Shown: piece after piece, positions 7,702 through 17,201 of the stretch
Position numbering within the stretch: the stretch's first letter is position 1
Layout: every line of letters begins with the position of its first letter
Source of the DNA: Rosistilla ulvae
Lineage (GTDB): Bacteria; Planctomycetota; Planctomycetia; Pirellulales; Pirellulaceae
Direction: 5' to 3'
Assembly (NCBI RefSeq): GCF_007741475.1
Contig: NZ_CP036261.1
Coordinates: forward strand, 7,007,798 to 7,071,797
DNA length: 64,000 nt
Notes under the pieces: generated by a model
What the model was told of the DNA's origin: nothing
Databases searched by the model: none
Seen by the model: only the letters and a program-made list of their open reading frames with translations
Position numbers and translations under genes: made by a program

Positions 7702-9192
7702 TCAAGCTTCATCTACCGCCGAAGCGTCGACGGTTTGCCGATCGGATTCGGCATCGCGGCAGATACCACGCAGCATGCGAGGAAAGACAAACGCATGCAG
7801 CGGCAGGACTGCGTACCAGTAGGCCAGTCCGAGCAGGCCGCGTGGTCGAAAGCGAGCGGTCTGAATCAATTTGCACGCGTTGTCGTCGATCGGCTCGACG
7901 CGGAACTCCAACTCCGCTTCTCCCGGCAACTTCATCTCCGCCCGCAGCCGCAACCAGGTCGGCAGCTCATAGCCATCGACGCGCCAGAAATCGACAGCTT
8001 CGCCATAGTTCAGCTGATCCGGATGGCGCCGACCGCGGCGCAGTCCTGGGCCGCCGATCGCTTTGTCCATCAAGCCACGCAGCCACCACAACCAATCGGC
8101 ACCCCAATACCCGGTCTGTCCACCGATTCGGCTGAGCGCTGCGAAGGTTGCGTCAGCTGAAGAGGCGACGGTTGCGGTTCGCTGGTCCTCAAATACAGTT
8201 CCTCCCGACCACTCGGGATCGCCTGGCATCTCGCCAGCCGCCGACCACCAGGTCTCGATCTCGCCCGACCGCAGCTTGCCAACAGCGGCATCGATTGCTT
8301 CGCGAACACTAAACAGCGGCCCCGGCATCAACGATTGCGCATCGTCGTCGCGGCATACGGTTCGATTCCGCAACCCTTCGGCCAACGGTCTCGCGATCCG
8401 AGCGTTGACGGGGGTGACCAACGAGATCCAAGCGGAACTGAGCCGTGGCGTCAGGACGGGAACCGGCAGGATCACCCGCCGCGGCAACTCCAACGACGCG
8501 GCCATGATCTGCATCAACCGCTGATACGAATAGACATCCTGCCCGCCGATATCGATCACGCGTCCGGCGGTTTCGGGAACCTGCAAGCACTGCACCAGGT
8601 AGCGAAGGACGTCGCGGATCGCGATCGGCTGCGTCTCCATCTTGACCCACTTGGGCGTGATCATGATCGGAAGTCGTTCGACAAGATACCGCAAGATCTC
8701 GAACGATGCCGAGCCGGAACCGATGATCATCGCCGCTCGGAAGACAGTGGCCGGAACGTCGCCGCTCTGCAAGATCTCCGCCACCTCGCGGCGACTGTGC
8801 AGATGCTTGCTGAGGTCCGCTCCCATTTCACCAAGCCCGCCGAGATAGATAATCCGCTGGCAGCGGGCCCCCTCGATCCCTTGCATGAACTGAGTCGCCA
8901 GTTCGCGATCGCGCTGGGCATATTCATTTCCGGCGCTGATCATCGAATGGACAAGATAATACGCCGCGTCGGTCTGATTCGCCGCGCGGCGCACCGTTCC
9001 CGTCTCCTCCAGATCGCCCTGGATCACCTCTAGTCGCTCGTGCTGAGACCACGGGAATCTCCGCAGCTTCTCGGGGCTGCGGACCAGACACCGCACCTCA
9101 TACCCGGCATTCAAAAGCTCTGGCACCAACCGCCCGCCGACATAGCCGGTCGCTCCACAGATCAGAACACGACGGTGTTTTTCGGTTGGCAA
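7702..9192 (-). CDS. SDR-family NAD(P)-binding protein with DUF2867 domain (496 aa)
   Basis: The N-terminal ~300 residues are an atypical/extended short-chain dehydrogenase fold: VLICGATGYVGGRLVPELL (nucleotide loop), a conserved Asp after QGDLEE, AAYYLVHSM and RIIYLGGLGE. The C-terminal ~180 residues match DUF2867 (WWSAAGEMPGDPEWSGGTVF ... YGEAVDFWRVDGYE ... ELEFRVEPIDDNACKLIQTA ... FRPRGLLGLAYWYAVLPLHAF), a START-like domain often fused to such SDRs. The substrate is unknown. The gene is convergent with the zinc-ribbon gene, and the 150-bp repeat array lies upstream of it. Confidence 0.85.
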   Translation of the reverse strand: MPTEKHRRVLICGATGYVGGRLVPELLNAGYEVRCLVRSPEKLRRFPWSQHERLEVIQGDLEETGTVRRAANQTDAAYYLVHSMISAGNEYAQRDRELATQFMQGIEGARCQRIIYLGGLGEMGADLSKHLHSRREVAEILQSGDVPATVFRAAMIIGSGSASFEILRYLVERLPIMITPKWVKMETQPIAIRDVLRYLVQCLQVPETAGRVIDIGGQDVYSYQRLMQIMAASLELPRRVILPVPVLTPRLSSAWISLVTPVNARIARPLAEGLRNRTVCRDDDAQSLMPGPLFSVREAIDAAVGKLRSGEIETWWSAAGEMPGDPEWSGGTVFEDQRTATVASSADATFAALSRIGGQTGYWGADWLWWLRGLMDKAIGGPGLRRGRRHPDQLNYGEAVDFWRVDGYELPTWLRLRAEMKLPGEAELEFRVEPIDDNACKLIQTARFRPRGLLGLAYWYAVLPLHAFVFPRMLRGICRDAESDRQTVDASAVDEA

Positions 9193-9349
9193 ACGTCTTC
9201 TCTAGAGTGGCGGTTATTCGCGGCGATTTAAGAGGCGTTGCTGTTCATGGACCCAACCGAGAGCTGTTTTCATCCTCGATTCCATCATGCCGACCTCACC
9301 TTTTCCATGTTAGCACGAAACCGAATCGAGTGGATTGCTCGCCCGACGG

Positions 9350-10837
9350 GGCTTTCGAGCTCTATCAGCATGGTTGCTGGGATGGTTGGGCGTGCCACTG
9401 GCCCTGCCAGTGCTGCTTGGGGAGCACGGGCAAAGCCCGTGGCACACGACTCGTTTCTGGAAACGATAAGAGAACGTGAAACGATGCCTGCCGAGTCCGA
9501 GCTTGCTAGCTCGATCGGCTTTGTGGCTGGGATGGTTCGGTGTACCACTGGCTCTGCCAGTGCTGCTTGGGGAGCACGGGCAAAGCCTGTGGCACACGAT
9601 TCGTTTCTCGAAACGATAAGGCAACATCAAACGATGCCCAGCCCCTCCAGGCTTGCTGCCTCCATCGGCATTGTTGCTGAGATGATTGGGAGTGCCACTG
9701 GCTCTGCCAGTGCTGCCGGAAGCACGGGCAAAGCCCGTGGCACACGACTCGTTTCTGGAAACGATAAGAGAACGTGAAACGATGCCTGCCGAGTCCGAGC
9801 TTGCCGGCTCGATCGGCTTTGTGGCTGGGATGGTTCGGAGTGCCACTGGCTCTGCCAGTGTTGCTTGGGGAGCACGGGCAAAGCCCGTGGCACACGATTC
9901 GTTTCTCGAAACGATAAGGCAACATCAAACGATGCCCAGCCTCTCCAGGCTTGCTGGCTCTATCAGCATTGTGGCTGGGATGGTTCGGTGTACCACTGGC
10001 TCTGCCAGTGCTGCTTGGGGAGCACGGGCAAAGCCTGTGGCACACGATTCGTTTCTCGAAACGATAAGGCAACATCAAACGATGCCCAGCCCCTCCAGGC
10101 TTGCTGGCTCTATCAGCATTGTTGCTGGAATGGTTCAGGGTGCCACTGGCTCTGCCAGTGCTGCTTGGGAAGCACGGGCAAAGCCCGTGGCACACGATTC
10201 GTTTCTCGAAACGATAAAAGATCGTGAAACGATGCCTGCCGAGTCCGAGCTTGCCGGCTCGATCGGCTTTGTGGCTGGGATGGTTCGGAGTGCCACTGGC
10301 TCTGCCAGTGTTGCTTGGGGAGCACGGGCAAAGCCCGTGGCACACGATTCGTTTCTCGAAACGATAAGGCAATATCAAACGATGCCCAGCCCCTCCAGGC
10401 TTGCTGCCTCCATCGGCATTGTTGCTGAGATGATTGGGAGTGCCACTGGCTCTGCCAGTGTTGCTTGGGGAGCACGGGCAAAGCCAGTGGCACACGATTC
10501 GTTTCTCGAAACGATAAGGCAATATCAAACGATGCCCAGCCCCTCCAGGCTTGCTGCCTCCATCGGCATTGTTGCTGAGATGATTGGGAGTGCCACTGGC
10601 TCTGCCAGTGCCGCCGGGGAGCACGGGCAAAGCCCGTGGCACACGACTCGTTTCTGGAAACGATAAGAGAACGTGAAACGATGCCTGCCGAGTCCGAGCT
10701 TGCTAGCTCGACCGGCTTTGTGGCTGGGATGGTTCGGTGTGCCACTGGCTCTGCCAGTGCTGCTTGGGGAGCACGGGCAAAGCCCGTGGCACACGATTCG
10801 TTTCTCGAAACGATAAGGCAACGTGAAACAATGCCCT
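9350..10837. repeat. Array of ten ~150-bp units, each with three short hairpins
   Basis: The motif GCACGGGCAAAGCC recurs at 9424, 9574, 9722, 9872, 10022, 10172, 10322, 10472, 10621 and 10771, giving a period of 148-150 bases. Each unit contains three palindromes with 7-bp stems: CACTGGC-TCT-GCCAGTG, CACGGGC-AAA-GCCCGTG and TCGTTTC-TC-GAAACGA. Between them two spacer types alternate, A (CTGCCGAGTCCGAGCTTGC) and B (CCCAGCCCCTCCAGGCTTGC), in the order A B A B B A B B A. Because the period is close to 150 (a multiple of three), long frames stay open on both strands; I treat these as spurious. The array is not a CRISPR: units are too long and spacers are not unique. Confidence 0.95.
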
Positions 10838-10892
10838 GATCGGCTTTGGGCTTCTTATTGGGAAGCAGCTTAAGAGTGGGCCGCGACGCCCC

Positions 10893-11444
10893 TTATGCGA
10901 CGACGATCTCCAACAGCTCGATCGCGGGTTCTTTGTTGCAGAAGATCATCGCGGTGCGGCCGTAGACGATGTCGCCGGGCGAAACGTTCAGGAACCGGGC
11001 CAATGGCGGGGCACATTGAACGCGCCACAATTTTTCGAGCACCACTTCGCGAAGCACGTTGTGTTGGATCAGCACACGGCCCAGCGGGATCTCTTCGCTG
11101 GCGATCTCCTTCCAAACCTGCGGCTCCAGATATTCGTGGTTCAATCGCACGATTCCATATTGAACGACCTCGCCATCGCTCTGCCGTGCCAACGTGATCT
11201 CGCGGGCGTAACGATTTTCGTCGGTGTCGGTGCGGTGAACGTGCACGTCGACCAACGAGTTGTGAAACCGCTCGACCGTCACCGTCATGTGGGCATGGTG
11301 CGCCAACAATTGCTGATACGCCGGCGGCAGCGCTTCGGCCGGCTGTTGCGTGAACGCGCCGAGATCTTCGCTGCGGTCATAGAAGAGCGCGATCAGAGCG
11401 TGTAAGTCGACCGACGGCGGCAGGTTGGCAATTTCTGATGTCAC
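10893..11444 (-). CDS. Chorismate pyruvate-lyase-like (DUF98/UbiC-like) protein (183 aa)
   Basis: The C-terminal two thirds follow the chorismate-lyase fold pattern of the UbiC/DUF98 group: a YAREITLARQ strand, a WKEIASEEIPLGRVLIQHN helix-turn and the terminal strands IVYGRTAMIFCNKEPAIELL. Chorismate lyase removes pyruvate from chorismate to give 4-hydroxybenzoate, a quinone precursor. Whether this member keeps that activity is not shown. It is the last gene of a minus-strand group (gaps 83 and 82 bases) after a prenyl-synthase fusion and a class II cyclase, so a role in an isoprenoid or quinone-like pathway is a reasonable inference. There is no signal peptide. Confidence 0.6.
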   Translation of the reverse strand: MTSEIANLPPSVDLHALIALFYDRSEDLGAFTQQPAEALPPAYQQLLAHHAHMTVTVERFHNSLVDVHVHRTDTDENRYAREITLARQSDGEVVQYGIVRLNHEYLEPQVWKEIASEEIPLGRVLIQHNVLREVVLEKLWRVQCAPPLARFLNVSPGDIVYGRTAMIFCNKEPAIELLEIVVA

Positions 11445-11527
11445 AGGTTTTCCAGTGAGTGAAGCAGGAATGGGGCCATCGGTCGAATCGAGAGCCGCCC
11501 TCCACGGCGACCCTCCGCATCGATCGC

Positions 11528-13414
11528 TTACGCTTTTGTTGGAGCAGTGATCGGCAGCGAGCTGCTGATCGAAACCAGCGGCACCGCCGATTCGCTGGGG
11601 CGTTCCAAAACGGTATCGACCAAGTGGTACAACAACCGACGCAGCGGTTCGGGCTCAATCGCGTCGGCGATCTCTTCGGCCCGTTGCTGATGCTTGTCGA
11701 CCAAGCGACTCGCCTGATCAAAAACTTTCGCTTTGTTGTACAGCGTCCGGACCGTGGCGATCCGCTGCGAATCAGTCAGCCCGCAATCAGCCGAAGCCAT
11801 CGAGAGCAGTTTCGCTTGGTCGTCGGCATCAAACGAAGCCAGAGCCAGAGCCCACAACAGCGTCGGCCGTCCGCCCAAGACGTCGCCGCCAGCTTCCAGT
11901 TTGTTGTCCGCATCTCCTTGCCAATCCTTCAGATCGTTGAGGATCTGGAAAGCGACGCCGAGGTTTCGCGAGAAGCCGCGAATCGGTTCTTCATACGCTT
12001 CCGCTTCGCCAGCCAACCGAACGCCGCTGTAGAGCGCCGCTTCGAAAGCCGGTGCGGTCTTGAGCGCGTAGACCTTCAAGGCATCGATAGGTTTCAGTCG
12101 TTTGTCGCGATTATCGCGCCACACAAGTTCCGCTCCCTGGCCTTCGGACAATCGCGTGTGAGCGTTGGACAGGCAGTGCAAGACATCGGCGACCGCGGCG
12201 GGGCCCAGCGTCTTGGTTTCGCCGGCGACCAAGCGGTATCCGAGCCCGATCAGATAATCTCCGACATTGATCGCCGTCGGGATGCCATGCGATTTGTGAA
12301 CCGATTGCTCGCCGTAACGGAACGTGTCGTCGTCTTCGATGTCGTCGTGGACCAAGCTCGCCTTGTGGAACGTTTCGATACACAGCGCCGCCCGTTTGAC
12401 GCCGTCGGGGATCTTGGCAACCACGTCGGCGCCTCCCGCTTCGGTCGCTCCGTCGCCAGTCAACGCATCGTAAGCCGCCAGCGTGATGAACGGCCGCGCG
12501 TACTTTCCACCGCGAGAGACGAAGTCCAACCCAAGAGCTTCGGTCGCGGCGATCGGATCGATTCCGACAAGTGCGTCGCTGCCGTCGTGCAATTTTTCTT
12601 TGATCTGCCGAAGCGAGAGTTCACCGCGCAACTTGGGGACCAAATTCTGTAGCTGTTCGGGTTCAAAGATATCCGCCGCGCCGCGCAACAGGTGAACATA
12701 AGACCGCGTCTTCTGCTGAGGTTCGCGATGTTCCAACATCACCATCTCGCGGACCCAATCCTCATCGACGCTTGTGTTGCGGCAATCGCTCGACAACAGC
12801 GGCACCGCCATGCACGGGATACCAGCCAGCAAGATCTTGTCGATCGCTTTCTCTAACACATTCAAACAAGCGACACCAACAACCGCATCGACATATCCGC
12901 TGACGATGATTTTCATCACGATCGGCGATCCCTCGGCGACCAGCACGCGATGCCCCAGCTCTTCGGCTCGGGTCCGGAAGTCGGCGATCGAACAGGCACC
13001 GCAGGTCTTGCAGTTCATGCCAAATTCGTCGTAATCGGCAGGGCAACCCTCGGCGTGCTTGAGGCAGTGGGGCAGCAGGAACAACCGGCGGCTGTGCGGC
13101 ACCCCGGCGACCTGATCGCGCCAGTACTCGCTGCTCAACACGACCATGATCCAGCCCAGATAGCCCTCGGGCATATCCATCTCAGCCAGCAGGCCGCGCG
13201 AGACGGTCTCCATCTCGTCTTTGGTCATCGGCGTCGACTTGTCGAACTTCGCCGCGACCTCGCGACAACGATCGCGCAGCCGCTGCCGCAGTTCGTGCGT
13301 CTCGGGAACGATTTTTAAGTGCCCGGTGCTGCGGCGCCGTTTTCGGCGACCATCTTTTGACGCGAGGTTTTCAGCATCGGAAGCGACCGTGGCGGGGGGC
13401 GTAACAGTGGACAA
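11528..13414 (-). CDS. DUF116 domain fused to polyprenyl synthetase (628 aa)
   Basis: Two-domain protein. Residues about 60-265 match DUF116, a cysteine-containing domain of unknown role (CPADYDEFGMNCKTCGACSI, VVGVACLNVLEKAID, LLSSDCRNTSVDEDW). Residues about 290-600 are an isoprenyl diphosphate synthase: first Asp-rich motif HDDIEDDDTF, YGEQSVHKSHGIPTAINVGD, and a second motif weakened to LNDLKDWQGDADNKL. These enzymes elongate isoprenyl diphosphates from IPP and an allylic primer; chain length cannot be read reliably here. The downstream chorismate-lyase-like gene and upstream cyclase suggest a common pathway. A basic N-terminus (KDGRRKRRR) has no signal peptide. Confidence 0.85.
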   Translation of the reverse strand: MSTVTPPATVASDAENLASKDGRRKRRRSTGHLKIVPETHELRQRLRDRCREVAAKFDKSTPMTKDEMETVSRGLLAEMDMPEGYLGWIMVVLSSEYWRDQVAGVPHSRRLFLLPHCLKHAEGCPADYDEFGMNCKTCGACSIADFRTRAEELGHRVLVAEGSPIVMKIIVSGYVDAVVGVACLNVLEKAIDKILLAGIPCMAVPLLSSDCRNTSVDEDWVREMVMLEHREPQQKTRSYVHLLRGAADIFEPEQLQNLVPKLRGELSLRQIKEKLHDGSDALVGIDPIAATEALGLDFVSRGGKYARPFITLAAYDALTGDGATEAGGADVVAKIPDGVKRAALCIETFHKASLVHDDIEDDDTFRYGEQSVHKSHGIPTAINVGDYLIGLGYRLVAGETKTLGPAAVADVLHCLSNAHTRLSEGQGAELVWRDNRDKRLKPIDALKVYALKTAPAFEAALYSGVRLAGEAEAYEEPIRGFSRNLGVAFQILNDLKDWQGDADNKLEAGGDVLGGRPTLLWALALASFDADDQAKLLSMASADCGLTDSQRIATVRTLYNKAKVFDQASRLVDKHQQRAEEIADAIEPEPLRRLLYHLVDTVLERPSESAVPLVSISSSLPITAPTKA

Positions 13415-13496
13415 AGGCTTTCCTCGTCAGTTCTTCTTCGGTGCAGATCGGGCTAGCAGGCGGGACGATGCATCATTTTGCAGGTGGCAGGTGGCG

Positions 13497-15446
13497 TCAA
13501 CGACTAGATTCGGCAGGCTTCAGGACGTGCTGGGCCTGTCCCAACGCGGCGGTCGTAAAGACCAGCGGATACAATTGTTCGTGATACCAAAGTTTCGCAA
13601 AATAAAATCCGATCGGCCAGGGATGCTCACATCGACCAGCGTCGACAGCATCACACAGGAATCGGACGCCTTCGATTATAGTTGCTCGGTGGGGCGGATA
13701 GCCACTCCCGGACAGAGCTTCCACGACAACCGCCGTTTCCTCAACGCTGCTGCTGATCAATTCTCCCGTTTCAGCGTTTCGATCGGGCAATCCGCGCTGT
13801 CGCAACCAGTCGCCGACCGACGCGCCGCCGCCCCAACCACCATCGGCGTTCTGTGTTTTCACTAGGAAATCCCAACCCCGGCGGCAGGCCGAAGTTTCGT
13901 CGCGGCCCAGTTCCCGATAGGCCAGCAGGACGCGAGCGGTTCCATAGTAGGGGTTTTCGTCGTCGGGAAGGTCGTGGTTTCCAAACCACAGCGGCAGCCA
14001 GCTGCCATCGTCTCGCTGCGTCTTTTGGAGATAGGCGAACCCCCGCTCGATCGCCGCTGCGACATCCCGCTTTATTTTTTGCAATTCGGCGGGTTCGACA
14101 GTTGGCTCTCCGCCAGCCTCGCCCTCGAGCGATGTTCGCCAAGCATGTAGCGCCCGCATCGCGTGCGCCGACAGATCGCTGCCGCTGCGATCAAAAGGCA
14201 ACTTGCCCCAACCGCGGCAGAACGTCGGCCAGCCGCCGTTGCGATTCTGCAGTCCCAACAGCCAACGGACTCCCGCAAAAGAAGCGTCCGCCAATTGCTG
14301 CCGCCGCGCGGAATCGAGATCGACCGACGCTTGGATCTTGGAGATCGCCAGGATCGCCGCCGGCGTGTCGTCGGCATCGGGAACCGCTCCGCTGAGATCG
14401 GTCCAACCCCAACCGCCCGGATCGGCGCCGGTGAACGGATGCCGCTCGTGATACTGGCAACTGAGCAGCCAGTCGAGCGTCCCGTCGTCGACAAACTGCG
14501 CCAGTTCGTTCGCACTCGACTTCCCCAACGCACCGATCGAAAGCGAAGTGATCCAGGTGGCCAGATTTTCGTCGATCGGCCAACTGCCGTCGGGCAACTG
14601 ACTGCCCAACAGAAATTTTACAGCGTCGCGGCAGACGGGATGTTGAGCATGCCCGATCGACGACAGGCTCATCAAAACGAAACTTGTCAGCGGCGTCGCT
14701 TCCAGATAGCCACCGCTTTCAGGCTGCATCTTCTGCAACACGTCCAGCGTCTTGCCGCGGGTGGCGGCTCGTGCCAACCAAGTGATCGGATTCCAGGTGC
14801 CGGCGTGCTGGTAACGAGCTTGCCCGATCGCAACCAAGGCAGGAATGGCGTAGCTGACGACCGGCATCTGCACAAACCGATACATGCTCTGCGGAAACGC
14901 CGCCAGTTCAAAGGGCAAGGCGGGAACGCGCGACCAGGGGACCAAGCCGGCGATCGCACAATTCGAGAGGATCGGAACGACAAAGGTTTTGTCGCGACCA
15001 TAGCGTCGCTTCAGCCCAGCCCAGCCGCCTTCGCCGTCGATGTATTTCTGCAGCCGCGCGATCGCTTCGGTTCGGCTGGACGGATCGTCACCAAGATGCC
15101 AGGCTGCCAACGCCAAAAAACTCGACGCGATGTTCGACGGACTGCGATCGGTATCCCCAAACCCGCCATCTTCGTTTTGCGCGGCATCCAACCAAACCAG
15201 CCCCTTGGCAACCGCATCGCGTGCCGACACCGCAAGTTCATCGTCGCCGACGCGGCTGAAGACCGACAGCGCACTGATCGCCGTCGCTGTCGACAGCGAT
15301 GAAGCTGCCAAGCGGCCGGTCCAGTGTTTTTGATCGCCGCGGGCGCTCAGCAGTTGTTGGCGGACAAGCTGCAGATGCGCAGCGATATCGGGAGCTTCAC
15401 ACGCTTCCGATGTTTCTTCTCGGTGGGATGTTGGATTTTCAATCAT
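13497..15446 (-). CDS. Squalene-hopene-cyclase-like class II terpene cyclase (649 aa)
   Basis: Prenyltransferase/squalene-cyclase repeat protein of about the length of bacterial squalene-hopene cyclases. The protonation motif DxDD is present as VPDADDTPAA (Asp357, Asp359, Asp360). QW-type repeats are visible: QNEDGGFGDTDRSPSNIASS, LLGSQLPDGSWPIDE, LLGLQNRNGGWPTF, QKTQRDDGSWLPLWFGNHDL and VKTQNADGGWGGG. It has YGTARVLLAYRELG in the C-terminal half. It probably cyclises squalene or another long isoprenoid at the membrane. It is first in a minus-strand run with the prenyl synthase and the UbiC-like gene. Product and substrate are not decided by sequence. Confidence 0.8.
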   Translation of the reverse strand: MIENPTSHREETSEACEAPDIAAHLQLVRQQLLSARGDQKHWTGRLAASSLSTATAISALSVFSRVGDDELAVSARDAVAKGLVWLDAAQNEDGGFGDTDRSPSNIASSFLALAAWHLGDDPSSRTEAIARLQKYIDGEGGWAGLKRRYGRDKTFVVPILSNCAIAGLVPWSRVPALPFELAAFPQSMYRFVQMPVVSYAIPALVAIGQARYQHAGTWNPITWLARAATRGKTLDVLQKMQPESGGYLEATPLTSFVLMSLSSIGHAQHPVCRDAVKFLLGSQLPDGSWPIDENLATWITSLSIGALGKSSANELAQFVDDGTLDWLLSCQYHERHPFTGADPGGWGWTDLSGAVPDADDTPAAILAISKIQASVDLDSARRQQLADASFAGVRWLLGLQNRNGGWPTFCRGWGKLPFDRSGSDLSAHAMRALHAWRTSLEGEAGGEPTVEPAELQKIKRDVAAAIERGFAYLQKTQRDDGSWLPLWFGNHDLPDDENPYYGTARVLLAYRELGRDETSACRRGWDFLVKTQNADGGWGGGASVGDWLRQRGLPDRNAETGELISSSVEETAVVVEALSGSGYPPHRATIIEGVRFLCDAVDAGRCEHPWPIGFYFAKLWYHEQLYPLVFTTAALGQAQHVLKPAESSR

Positions 15447-15503
15447 GATTCACCCAGCGTGTCCCAGAGTGGTCGAGAATGCAAGCCGCCGCGAGCTTTT
15501 TGG

Positions 15504-15572
15504 AACGTCGCCTTTCGCTGCGTGAAAATAGCGTGCCTCTCGGACGTTCTTTCGCGGAGCGAAAGACGACCC
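15504..15572. repeat. Degenerate copy of the CTTTCGC-type palindromic element
   Basis: GTCGCCTTTCGCT at 15507 and its near reverse complement AGCGAAAGACGAC (ending 15570) flank a short spacer between the cyclase and sulfatase genes. It is the same family as the better copy at 17202-17274 and the single arms near 58180, 58410, 61320 and 61545. Several mismatches in the inner arms mark it as degenerate. Confidence 0.7.
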
Positions 15573-15580
15573 TCTGCAGT

Positions 15581-17158
15581 TCACCGCGCGACGTCATCAC
15601 CTTGGATCTGTCGCAAACGCGACTTCAGCTCCGCCACGATCTCAGGATACTGATCCCAGAGGTTCTTGGTTTCGGAGGGATCGTCTGCCAAGTGGTACAA
15701 CTGCCCAGCAGGGCCTCCCTCTTTGCTGACATCGATTTCTCGCGGGCGGGTAAAGCCGCCCGAACCGCGTTGCGGGATCATCTTCCACGGACCTTGGCGA
15801 ATCGCAAAATGCCCCCACAGCGAATGATGGACTGCAAATTCGCGAACCGGTTGCGGTGGCTTGGCGGCTAGCATCGCTGGCAGGACGTTAAAGCTGTCGA
15901 GCCCCGCACCCTCGGGTAGCGGTTTACCAAGCATCGCCGCGCAGGTGGCGATCAGATCGGTCAACTCGATCAATTCATCGCTGACAGTTCCCGCCGGCGT
16001 CTTCCCTGGCCAGCGAACGACAAACGGCACGCGATGGCCACCTTCCCAGATATCTGCTTTGGTGCCACGCAGATGCCGGTTCCCCTGATGCCCCATCGCT
16101 CGAACCGACTCGCCCCGTTTGCTGGGACGGTAGTGTTTCAAATCGTCAGCTTCGGCAGCATCCCAGGCGTGATAAAGACCGCCGTTGTCCGACGTAAAAA
16201 TGACAAGTGTGTTGTCGGCGATCCCGCAGCGATCCAGCTCATCGAGCACCGCGCCGACCAACGCATCGGTCTCGACAACAAAGTCGCCATAGAGTCCGGC
16301 TTGGCTGAGCCCCAGATACTCTTGATTGGGGACGACGGGCAGGTGAGGTGAGGTGAGGGGCAGGTAGAGGAAAAAGGGCGTGTCGGGAGTTTCGCAAGCT
16401 TGCCGAATGCAGTCGGTCGCTTCGCCCGCCAGCCGCGGCATGACGCTGGCGATCGTGAAATCGGGAGACCGCATCCCGGCATCGACCGAAATGAATTCGG
16501 TCTTCATGCGAGGCGAATCGATCGTCGGCACGATCACCGGACGGTCGTCGCGCAGAAAACACAACGGCGGCATATTTAGAGAGGCCGAAATTCCAAAGTA
16601 GGAATCAAACCCGCGGTCGACCGGACCGCCGGTGATCGGTTGTTCGTAATCGACATCGCGCCCAGGTCGCGGCGGAAATCGTCGATCGACCGAAACGGCT
16701 GGCACTGGCCTGCCCTCCCGATCGGTAAACTGCATTCCCAGATGCCACTTGCCGACGCAGTGAGTGCTGTAGCCATGATCGCGAAGAAAGCCGGGAACCG
16801 TTACTTGATCGGCGTCGATCAGCGGCGGATCGAGTCCATCGAGCACGCGCTTGGTCAATCGAGTTCGCCAACAATAGCGTCCCGTCAATATTCCGTAACG
16901 CGTCGGCGTGCAGACCGCCGACGGCGTGTGGGCATCGGTAAAACGCATCCCTTCTGCCGCCAAGCGGTCGACATTGGGCGTCGGTATCTTCGACTGCTCG
17001 TTGTAACAACTCAGATCGCCGTATCCGAGATCGTCCGCCAGGATGTAAACGATATTGGGCCGCGCCGCGTCGGCGGCGACCAAGGCCTGAGCGAAGATGA
17101 CGGTAGCAAAAACGCAGCTCGCCAATTGGCAGACGGTTCGCAGGAAGGTGGGCTTCAT
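15581..17158 (-). CDS. Secreted arylsulfatase-family protein (525 aa)
   Basis: Type I (formylglycine) sulfatase. A signal peptide covers about residues 1-30 (ending ALVAADAA). PNIVYILADDLGYGDLS carries the metal-binding Asp pair, and CTPTRYGILTG the CxPxR site, with Cys83 as the residue converted to formylglycine. Further conserved parts are GKWHLG, FLYLPLTSPHLPVVP and VIFTSDNGG. Such enzymes release sulfate from sulfated polysaccharides outside the cytoplasm. It lies upstream of no obvious partner; a palindromic element follows on one side and precedes on the other. The substrate is unknown. Confidence 0.9.
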   Translation of the reverse strand: MKPTFLRTVCQLASCVFATVIFAQALVAADAARPNIVYILADDLGYGDLSCYNEQSKIPTPNVDRLAAEGMRFTDAHTPSAVCTPTRYGILTGRYCWRTRLTKRVLDGLDPPLIDADQVTVPGFLRDHGYSTHCVGKWHLGMQFTDREGRPVPAVSVDRRFPPRPGRDVDYEQPITGGPVDRGFDSYFGISASLNMPPLCFLRDDRPVIVPTIDSPRMKTEFISVDAGMRSPDFTIASVMPRLAGEATDCIRQACETPDTPFFLYLPLTSPHLPVVPNQEYLGLSQAGLYGDFVVETDALVGAVLDELDRCGIADNTLVIFTSDNGGLYHAWDAAEADDLKHYRPSKRGESVRAMGHQGNRHLRGTKADIWEGGHRVPFVVRWPGKTPAGTVSDELIELTDLIATCAAMLGKPLPEGAGLDSFNVLPAMLAAKPPQPVREFAVHHSLWGHFAIRQGPWKMIPQRGSGGFTRPREIDVSKEGGPAGQLYHLADDPSETKNLWDQYPEIVAELKSRLRQIQGDDVAR

Positions 17159-17201
17159 CGTTGGGGTCCCGTTGCAGTTCTAATAAGAGGGCAGGCCTGG
17201 G

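Noticed and set aside
9506-10666. Long open frames on both strands of the repeat array (about 326 aa plus, 378 aa minus)
   Set aside because: They arise because the repeat period is near 150, a multiple of three. Both strands are open at once, the products are pure repeats, and the sequence conserves hairpins instead of codons.
9350-10837. CRISPR array
   Set aside because: Units are about 150 bases, the intervening parts are only two recurrent types, and no cas gene is present.
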